This document shows, piece after piece, positions 63,401 to 64,000 of a DNA stretch of 64,000 nt. Every line of letters starts with the position of its first letter. Positions within the stretch are counted from its first letter, which is position 1. Source of the DNA: Watersipora subatra (Eukaryota; Bryozoa; Gymnolaemata; Cheilostomatida; Watersiporidae); NCBI RefSeq assembly GCF_963576615.1, contig NC_088714.1, forward strand, positions 27,834,558 to 27,898,557. Reading direction: 5' to 3'. A program made the position numbers and the translations under genes. Under the pieces are notes generated by a model that did no database searches, was not told the origin of the DNA, and saw nothing but the letters and a program-made list of their open reading frames with translations.

Positions 63401-63564
63401 TGGTTACCTACCCGACATTGAAAGGACCTGCAGAGGCAAACGTATGAGTAAACTCATTCTCTCCCATCTCATAGTCGTCGACAGTATTGACTGCGGTTAT
63501 CCAATACTCAGGTCCGGCGAATACAACCAGATCGTTGGCATCTGAGCATCCAGCATGACATTTG
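12399..63564 (-). CDS. Large EGF-repeat type I transmembrane protein (5' end off the right edge)
   Basis: Adhesion- or receptor-like surface protein of unknown ligand. About 35 exons are visible, some 1,470 residues. Order: a non-EGF extracellular module (63412-63564, 61487-61625, 58366-58527, 53692-53846, 49346-49519), 26 EGF-like domains (46757-46902 down to 17759-17879), a transmembrane exon (15742-15934) and cytoplasmic exons (15567-15666 uncertain, 15343-15487, 13686-13779, 12399-12481). Most EGF domains have the calcium-binding pattern (DVDEC, NIDEC) and the Asx-hydroxylation motif C-x-[DN]-x4-[FY]-x-C. Many carry N-glycosylation sequons (NGT, NCT). Each EGF exon is phase 2-2 and runs from just before C2 to just after C1 of the next domain. 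Exon phases agree throughout. Fibropellin-, Notch- or uromodulin-like names would all be guesses, so no symbol is given. Confidence 0.88.
12728..13607. mobile_element. MITE with ~130-bp inverted repeats, family B copy 1
   Basis: Ends AAGGTTGACTTGCAACAAAA and its inverted copy, with TA or TTAA at the borders. The arms stay similar for about 130 bp. No transposase is seen. It lies in the last intron of the EGF gene. Confidence 0.8.
13686..13779 (-). CDS. EGF gene, cytoplasmic exon
   Basis: 31 codons plus one base. Ser-rich sequence [15 protein letters not shown] followed by a proline-rich [11 protein letters not shown]. Acceptor TTTTAG, donor GTGAGC. Phase 0 in, phase 1 out, matching both neighbours. 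Confidence 0.72.
13780..14805. other. Intron with no recognised feature
   Basis: AT-rich intron sequence. No exon, RNA gene or repeat family could be supported. Confidence 0.5.
14806..15118. repeat. 15-bp minisatellite
   Basis: About 20 copies of a unit close to GCTAGTAAATGGTCT. As 15 is divisible by 3, both strands stay open, which produces spurious LLVNG- and LLADH-type repeat peptides. Intronic. Confidence 0.9.
15343..15487 (-). CDS. EGF gene, cytoplasmic exon
   Basis: One base plus 48 codons, ending NGQDPDEKQ before GTTTGT. Contains [16 protein letters not shown]. No stop in frame, and it joins in phase to the exon at 13.7 kb. Its link to the transmembrane exon needs an intermediate exon because the phases differ. 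Confidence 0.6.
15567..15666 (-). CDS. Candidate exon bridging TM exon and tail
   Basis: 100 nt, open, with acceptor ACAAAG and donor GTCTTA. It enters with two bases and leaves with two, exactly what is needed to join 15742-15934 to 15343-15487. Its sequence ([15 protein letters not shown] then a basic segment) is not recognised and the acceptor tract is weak. Confidence 0.35.
15742..15934 (-). CDS. EGF gene, transmembrane exon
   Basis: 64 codons plus one base. A juxtamembrane part ([13 protein letters not shown], then SMPCRRNQ) precedes one clear hydrophobic helix, [20 protein letters not shown]. The helix is followed by WILVK, the start of the cytoplasmic side. Acceptor TTTTTTCAG, phase 0, matching the last EGF exon. 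Confidence 0.82.
16047..16954. mobile_element. MITE, family B copy 2
   Basis: 908 bp with the same long inverted ends as the 12.7-kb copy, flanked by TA. It lies in the intron just before the transmembrane exon. Confidence 0.8.
17515..17770 (-). repeat. Minisatellite carrying repeated 5' splice sites
   Basis: Several imperfect units (about 45-60 bp) resembling, on the minus strand, TGCAGTGTGAGTACTATTAA. The first unit overlaps the 3' end and donor of the last EGF exon, so each later unit repeats a GTGAGT donor context. Confidence 0.8.
17759..17879 (-). CDS. EGF domain 26 (membrane-proximal)
   Basis: Contains [22 protein letters not shown] and GRLCEQ, then MCTCS. Starts phase 2 like the other EGF exons but ends phase 0 to join the transmembrane exon. 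Confidence 0.85.
18562..18912. repeat. ~16-bp minisatellite
   Basis: About 20 imperfect copies of CTTCAACATGTGACCT. Intronic. Confidence 0.88.
18913..19472. other. Intron with no recognised feature
   Basis: AT-rich intron between EGF exons. Nothing else could be supported. Confidence 0.5.
19473..19592 (-). CDS. EGF domain 25
   Basis: 120 nt, phase 2-2. [20 protein letters not shown], then CDCPDG and TDIDEC. Unlike the amplified cassette types. Confidence 0.87.
20037..20147 (-). CDS. EGF domain 24 (type B-like)
   Basis: 111 nt, phase 2-2. [19 protein letters not shown] and [13 protein letters not shown]: a diverged type B. Confidence 0.88.
20437..20547 (-). CDS. EGF domain 23 (type A-like)
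   Basis: 111 nt. [19 protein letters not shown] and [14 protein letters not shown]: a diverged type A. Confidence 0.88.
20548..21882. other. Intron with no recognised feature
   Basis: Long AT-rich intron. No exon or repeat family could be supported. Confidence 0.5.
21883..21993 (-). CDS. EGF domain 22 (type B)
   Basis: 111 nt. [19 protein letters not shown] and [14 protein letters not shown]. Confidence 0.9.
22084..22194 (-). CDS. EGF domain 21 (type C)
   Basis: 111 nt. [19 protein letters not shown] and [14 protein letters not shown]. The protein sequence is nearly identical to the type C exons at 28.5 and 36.2 kb. Confidence 0.9.
22573..22720 (-). repeat. Tandem copies of an exon-end/donor segment
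   Basis: Downstream (minus strand) of the type D exon, the segment ACTGTAGCAG followed by GTGAGT recurs as ACTGTAGCAGGTGAGTTATA, then in a more diverged third form. A related arrangement follows the type D exon at 30.4 kb. Confidence 0.65.
22703..22822 (-). CDS. EGF domain 20 (type D)
   Basis: 120 nt. [18 protein letters not shown] and [19 protein letters not shown]. Type D has four extra residues between C6 and the next C1. Confidence 0.9.
23768..25533 (+). pseudogene. Pogo/jerky-type DDE transposase, broken
   Basis: Reads in three frames: an N-terminal helix-turn-helix region ([19 protein letters not shown]) at 23.8-24.0 kb, a second HTH/linker part ([20 protein letters not shown], then [16 protein letters not shown]) at 24.05-24.4 kb, and the DDE core from 24.4 kb. 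The three catalytic aspartates are visible in NWDQT, LLYDAF and [15 protein letters not shown]. There are frameshifts near 24,035 and 24,395. A GT-AG intron separates the segment ending SQFSQW from the last exon (25,348-25,533). Another gap near 24,830-25,047 may be an intron. Typical of DDE_1 family elements. Confidence 0.75.
25607..25852. repeat. Long near-perfect hairpin inside the transposon
   Basis: The left arm (25,607-25,724) and right arm (25,733-25,852) are inverted copies with few mismatches and a loop of about 8 nt. It sits between the 3' end of the transposase and the 3' end of the convergent HIRAN-like segment. Confidence 0.85.
26284..26782 (-). CDS. HIRAN-like protein segment encoded by the transposon (partial)
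   Basis: Two phase-matched exons. The first (26,728-26,782, upstream border uncertain) reads [18 protein letters not shown]. The second (26,284-26,618) carries [45 protein letters not shown] and QGCLEIEV, and ends at a TGA. The pattern 'N-x-H-D/E ... VGHvPreis ... FF ... GG-x-I/M ... QGgLEi' resembles HIRAN-type domains that occur in many invertebrate repeat-associated proteins. No start codon was found, so an upstream exon is missing or lost. The assignment is an inference from motif memory only. Confidence 0.45.
27022..27864. repeat. Intron segment duplicated at 32.2-33.06 kb
   Basis: Near-identical to 32,238-33,065. Both precede a type A EGF exon (plus-strand order), evidence that introns were copied with the exon cassette. 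Confidence 0.85.
27865..27975 (-). CDS. EGF domain 19 (type A)
   Basis: 111 nt. [19 protein letters not shown] and [14 protein letters not shown]. Confidence 0.9.
28303..28413 (-). CDS. EGF domain 18 (type B)
   Basis: 111 nt. [19 protein letters not shown] and [14 protein letters not shown]. Confidence 0.9.
28503..28613 (-). CDS. EGF domain 17 (type C)
   Basis: 111 nt. [19 protein letters not shown] and [10 protein letters not shown]. Confidence 0.9.
28719..29969. mobile_element. Pogo/Tigger-type TA-flanked element, copy 2 (family P)
   Basis: 1,251 bp, ends CAGTCATACTTCGACTTACG and its inverted copy, flanked by TA. Homologous to 1846-3072. The matching intron of the neighbouring cassette (TA at 22,298-22,299) is an empty site. 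It also retains the frame with [12 protein letters not shown]. Confidence 0.88.
30375..30494 (-). CDS. EGF domain 16 (type D)
   Basis: 120 nt, protein nearly identical to the 22.7-kb type D exon: [18 protein letters not shown]. Confidence 0.9.
30584..32063. mobile_element. Non-autonomous Tc1/mariner-like element
   Basis: 1,480 bp. Inverted ends CCGTAAAACCTCTAAATTAA and TTCAATTAGATGTTTTACAG; left flank TA, right flank TT (decayed). Subterminal copies of ATTTGAACGCCACCTCC-like sequence occur. An internal segment near 30,900-30,960 recurs at 31,030-31,100. The homologous intron at 22,910-22,911 is the empty site. No transposase is seen. Confidence 0.75.
33066..33176 (-). CDS. EGF domain 15 (type A)
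   Basis: 111 nt. [19 protein letters not shown] and [11 protein letters not shown], two residues different from the 27.9-kb copy. Confidence 0.9.
33524..33634 (-). CDS. EGF domain 14 (type B)
   Basis: 111 nt. [19 protein letters not shown] and TQDVDEC. Confidence 0.9.
34200..34310 (-). CDS. EGF domain 13 (diverged type C)
   Basis: 111 nt. [19 protein letters not shown] and [14 protein letters not shown]. Donor GTAGGG. It follows a type B exon directly, with no A or D between. Confidence 0.88.
35203..35625. mobile_element. MITE with short inverted ends
   Basis: GGCTGATTCACACTAAAT at the left and the inverted copy of GGCTGGTTCACACTATAT at the right. About 420 bp without coding capacity. It lies between domains 12 and 13, where a cassette is shortened. 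Confidence 0.55.
35950..36060 (-). CDS. EGF domain 12 (type B)
   Basis: 111 nt. [19 protein letters not shown] and [13 protein letters not shown]. Confidence 0.9.
36152..36262 (-). CDS. EGF domain 11 (type C)
   Basis: 111 nt. [19 protein letters not shown] and [10 protein letters not shown]. Confidence 0.9.
36263..37344. other. Intron, possible degraded hAT-like remnant
   Basis: Around 36,470 and 37,100 there are weakly inverted ends (CAGCAGTGCTGAA and GGGCACAGTTG) suggesting an old DNA element. No target-site duplication could be confirmed. Confidence 0.25.
37345..37464 (-). CDS. EGF domain 10 (type D)
   Basis: 120 nt. [18 protein letters not shown] and NPVQLDYC. Confidence 0.9.
37465..38486. 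other. Intron, diverged cassette copy
   Basis: Only the last ~100 bp before the type A exon clearly match the introns at 27.8 and 33.0 kb. The rest has diverged, and no other feature is supported. Confidence 0.5.
38487..38597 (-). CDS. EGF domain 9 (type A)
   Basis: 111 nt. [19 protein letters not shown] and CEHNINEC. Confidence 0.9.
38598..39602. other. Intron with no recognised feature
   Basis: Parts near the end match introns before other type B exons (33.4 and 28.2 kb). No exon or mobile element was identified. Confidence 0.5.
39603..39713 (-). CDS. EGF domain 8 (type B)
   Basis: 111 nt. [19 protein letters not shown] and [14 protein letters not shown]. Confidence 0.9.
39852..39962 (-). 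CDS. EGF domain 7 (type C)
   Basis: 111 nt. [19 protein letters not shown] and [11 protein letters not shown]. Confidence 0.9.
40055..40175 (-). repeat. tRNA-derived SINE
   Basis: Minus strand: box A-like TGGTAGCTTGATGG, box B GGGTTCAAATCC (40,110-40,121), then body TTTTTCCTAACTTTCA and GGCTTCGGGCAGAC. Confidence 0.7.
40650..40935. repeat. Partial MITE, family B
   Basis: Right half only, ending GTTGCAAGTCAACCTT. Matches the 16.0-kb copy. Confidence 0.75.
40936..41776. other. Intron with no recognised feature
   Basis: AT-rich intron. No exon, RNA gene or repeat family could be supported. Confidence 0.5.
41777..41896 (-). CDS. EGF domain 6 (type D, most diverged)
   Basis: 120 nt. [18 protein letters not shown] and [16 protein letters not shown]. 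The first cassette in transcript order. Confidence 0.9.
42205..42625. repeat. 21-bp minisatellite
   Basis: About 20 copies of ATGTCATATAAGAATAGCTCT. All frames are open by virtue of the 21-bp period. Intronic. Confidence 0.9.
42920..43030 (-). CDS. EGF domain 5
   Basis: 111 nt. [19 protein letters not shown] and [12 protein letters not shown]. Confidence 0.9.
43185..43270 (-). repeat. SINE-like tRNA-derived fragment
   Basis: Minus-strand box B-like GGTTCTGAGATCAAACCC with a weak box A region. Lower similarity than the other copies. Confidence 0.4.
43571..43770 (-). repeat. tRNA-derived SINE
   Basis: Box A TGGCTGAGTGGTGTAGGG and box B-like AGTTCAATGCC, then body TTTTTTCCTAACGCTCTCAG and GGCTTCGAAAAGAC. 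The 5' lead (GGCAGTCCCGTGCACCACGA) is shared with the 52.8-kb copy. Confidence 0.7.
43967..44080 (-). CDS. EGF domain 4
   Basis: 114 nt. [20 protein letters not shown] and [12 protein letters not shown]. The calcium motif reads DVDDC instead of D-x-DEC. Confidence 0.88.
44081..44671. other. Intron with no recognised feature
   Basis: Nothing supported beyond AT-rich intron sequence. Confidence 0.5.
44672..44812. repeat. 31-bp tandem repeat
   Basis: About four and a half copies of a 31-bp unit beginning CAATCACTCGCCACTGATTG. It ends within 20 bp of the donor of EGF exon 3. Confidence 0.88.
44827..44940 (-). CDS. EGF domain 3
   Basis: 114 nt. [18 protein letters not shown] and [14 protein letters not shown]. 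Confidence 0.9.
45305..45610. repeat. Degenerate tandem repeat
   Basis: Repeated imperfect segments such as GTGATCACACTAAACTGGTA and TATGATTACACTAA, with a short CA/CG-rich stretch inside. Intronic. Confidence 0.6.
46007..46142 (-). CDS. EGF domain 2
   Basis: 136 nt, phase 1 in, phase 2 out. [30 protein letters not shown] and TDIDEC. Complete EGF plus C1 of the next. Confidence 0.88.
46405..46480 (-). repeat. tRNA-derived SINE head
   Basis: Minus strand: GTGGCTAGTGGTTTAGC (box A) and GAGTTCAAATCC (box B). Confidence 0.7.
46757..46902 (-). CDS. EGF domain 1 (first EGF)
   Basis: 146 nt. [20 protein letters not shown], then [22 protein letters not shown]. It joins the preceding non-EGF module (KSS|EYRC) to the EGF array. 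Acceptor TTCTTGCTTTGAAG; a stop lies just upstream of it in this frame, which fixes the start. Confidence 0.82.
47278..49135. repeat. 24-bp minisatellite (~1.86 kb) with higher-order repeats
   Basis: About 77 copies of AACATGCAATAGTTAACACC plus ATCT. Blocks recur at multiples of 24 bp (216, 168 and 240 bp shifts seen). The minus strand reads as an artificial octapeptide MLDGVNYC. Intronic. Confidence 0.93.
49346..49519 (-). CDS. Extracellular module, exon 5
   Basis: 174 nt. [18 protein letters not shown], then [20 protein letters not shown] and MAVDDGGKS. The W-T-P...CF-x-A-V-D pattern looks like a beta-sandwich module but no named family is assigned. Confidence 0.82.
50248..51405. mobile_element. 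Nested pair of inverted-repeat elements
   Basis: Outer ends: ACACTATCGCTCAAAT and its inverted copy near 51,390-51,405, each extended by TTAGCTGTGCGAT. Nested inside, about 50,636-51,301, is a second element with ends TGTTTCCATGATGC(A/G)CAGT. Neither encodes a recognisable transposase. Confidence 0.6.
51600..51690 (-). repeat. tRNA-derived SINE head
   Basis: Minus strand: TGCTGAGATAGTGTGTTGG (box A region) and GATTTCGAATCTC (box B). Confidence 0.6.
51833..51965. repeat. ~32-bp tandem repeat
   Basis: Four imperfect copies of CAATCATATTAGTCAATTTG plus GGCAAATCCTC-like sequence. Confidence 0.75.
52785..52925 (-). repeat. tRNA-derived SINE
   Basis: Minus strand: 5' lead GGCAGTCTCGTGCGCAATCA, a box A-like segment, and box B ATGTTCGAATCCT. 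Confidence 0.65.
53692..53846 (-). CDS. Extracellular module, exon 4
   Basis: 155 nt. [46 protein letters not shown]. Phase 0 in, phase 2 out (AC|G), joining exactly to the 49.5-kb exon. Confidence 0.82.
53880..54962. repeat. 15-bp minisatellite (~1.08 kb) with 360-bp higher-order repeat
   Basis: About 70 copies of GCTTGTGGAAGGTTT. Lines at 54,361-54,540 and 54,721-54,900 match with a 360-bp (24-unit) shift. It starts only about 35 bp upstream (minus strand) of the extracellular exon 4 acceptor. All frames are open because the unit is 15 bp. Confidence 0.93.
54963..57490. other. Intron, mostly featureless
   Basis: A small tandem or palindromic repeat of CCATAGTTTCACTATGG lies at 55,755-55,812. 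A weak SINE-like stretch is near 56,810-56,900. No other feature is supported. Confidence 0.5.
57497..57548 (+). pseudogene. Truncated EGF exon in reverse orientation
   Basis: After an acceptor-like ATACAG the plus strand reads [17 protein letters not shown] and then diverges to a stop. This closely matches the first half of EGF domain 3 ([18 protein letters not shown]), including the one-base entry phase. The second half, with C4-C6, is missing. Orientation is opposite to the host gene. Confidence 0.75.
57549..58365. other. Intron with no recognised feature
   Basis: AT-rich, with poly-T/TTATT stretches near 58.25 kb. Nothing else supported. Confidence 0.5.
58366..58527 (-). CDS. Extracellular module, exon 3
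   Basis: 162 nt, phase 0-0. [20 protein letters not shown], then [14 protein letters not shown] and DALSLVPVQ. Confidence 0.85.
58612..59935. repeat. 23-bp minisatellite (~1.3 kb) with exact 483-bp higher-order repeat
   Basis: About 57 copies of GGATGACGATGATGAATATA plus AAA, with a second variant GGATAACAATGATG. As 23 is not divisible by 3, each minus frame cycles through all three readings and stays open for ~390-465 codons ([19 protein letters not shown]-like). These are not genes. The array begins about 85 bp from the acceptor of the exon at 58.4 kb. Confidence 0.95.
59936..61094. other. Intron with no recognised feature
   Basis: AT-rich intron. No exon or repeat family could be supported. 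Confidence 0.5.
61095..61410. repeat. Partial element, family R (opposite orientation)
   Basis: The inverse complement matches 240-420 of the window (GATATTTGAGGTGATC-like end, then TTGCTATAGTTGGTATCAGC). Confidence 0.6.
61487..61625 (-). CDS. Extracellular module, exon 2
   Basis: 139 nt. [46 protein letters not shown]; donor GTAAGT. The 'DPDGD-x-V-x-CRW ... ECG-x-VC' pattern occurs in other invertebrate EGF proteins, to my knowledge without an established domain name. Confidence 0.85.
61626..63411. other. Intron with no recognised feature
   Basis: No exon, RNA gene or repeat family could be supported on either strand. Confidence 0.5.
63412..63564 (-). CDS. Extracellular module, exon 1 of the window
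   Basis: 153 nt, phase 2-2. [20 protein letters not shown], then [17 protein letters not shown]. Acceptor TTTTTGTGGCAG. Earlier exons, including the signal peptide, lie right of the window. Confidence 0.82.
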
Positions 63565-64000
63565 CTGCCACAAAAATGAATGACAATGCAGTGCTGGAAA
63601 CTTACTTGCATTGCACCACTTTTTATGCTCATGACTTTACATGAACTCAAAACCTGCATTGATTTTATTATCAGGTTATTTTCGCTGTATTATTTATTTT
63701 ATTGCCTATACATATATTATGATCTAGCTCCAATATATGTCATTAATAATTTATTTTTGTGCAATAAAGAGCATTCCATCTAATTGCTAATCTACATCAT
63801 ATTCCAGAATATATTATTCCAAGAAATGATCTTTTTAAATTTTTGTATCTTTTTCCAAAATGTTTATTTTATTTCAATTACAAGTTAAACAAATTTTCAT
63901 GGCTTGTGTCTTCATTCTTTACATGTCAGTTACAGGTTTTCAACTCATTTCAGCTCATGTAAAATAAACAAACTGCATGTAACATCTAACAACTATTTTG
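63565..64000. other. Intron at the right edge
   Basis: No exon seen. The upstream exons of the EGF gene must lie further right. Confidence 0.5.

Overview
This is animal nuclear DNA: AT-rich, intron-rich and full of transposon remnants and minisatellites. Nothing bacterial or viral is visible. The exons fit three metazoan genes: an axonemal dynein heavy chain (so the animal has motile cilia), the general transcription factor subunit TAF13, and a very large EGF-repeat membrane protein. The style suggests a marine invertebrate, but the sequence alone does not fix the phylum. Gene models below were built by hand from GT-AG splice sites and reading-frame phase.

Layout. (1) 1-7.2 kb, minus strand: the first eight coding exons of a DNAH6-like inner-arm dynein heavy chain, running off the left edge. 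(2) 7.2-7.74 kb: a 545-bp head-to-head intergenic region, probably a bidirectional promoter. (3) 7.7-10.9 kb, plus strand: a complete four-exon TAF13 gene (124 aa). (4) 10.9-12.4 kb: a tail-to-tail intergenic region. (5) 12.4-63.6 kb, minus strand: one gene whose 5' end lies beyond the right edge. It encodes a type I membrane protein: a non-EGF extracellular module (five exons, 49.3-63.6 kb), then 26 EGF-like domains (17.8-46.9 kb), one transmembrane helix (15.8 kb) and a short cytoplasmic tail (12.4-15.7 kb).

The EGF array grew by tandem duplication of a four-exon cassette (types D-C-B-A in transcript order), introns included. The intron copies are similar enough that transposons present in one copy can be dated against empty sites in another. 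Three elements show such TA-flanked empty sites: a 3.94-kb pogo/Tigger-like element at 23,085-27,021, a 1.25-kb element at 28,719-29,969 and a 1.48-kb element at 30,584-32,063.

The 3.94-kb element is the most unusual object in the window. Between its terminal inverted repeats it holds a frameshifted DDE transposase on the plus strand, a convergent HIRAN-like coding segment on the minus strand, and a roughly 115-bp near-perfect hairpin between the two.

Introns also carry several large minisatellites (units of 15, 15, 21, 23 and 24 bp), some with exact higher-order structure. They contain tRNA-derived SINEs and a MITE family with long inverted repeats. Two places show duplicated 5' splice sites, and one truncated EGF exon lies in reverse orientation. 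The long open frames inside minisatellites are not genes.
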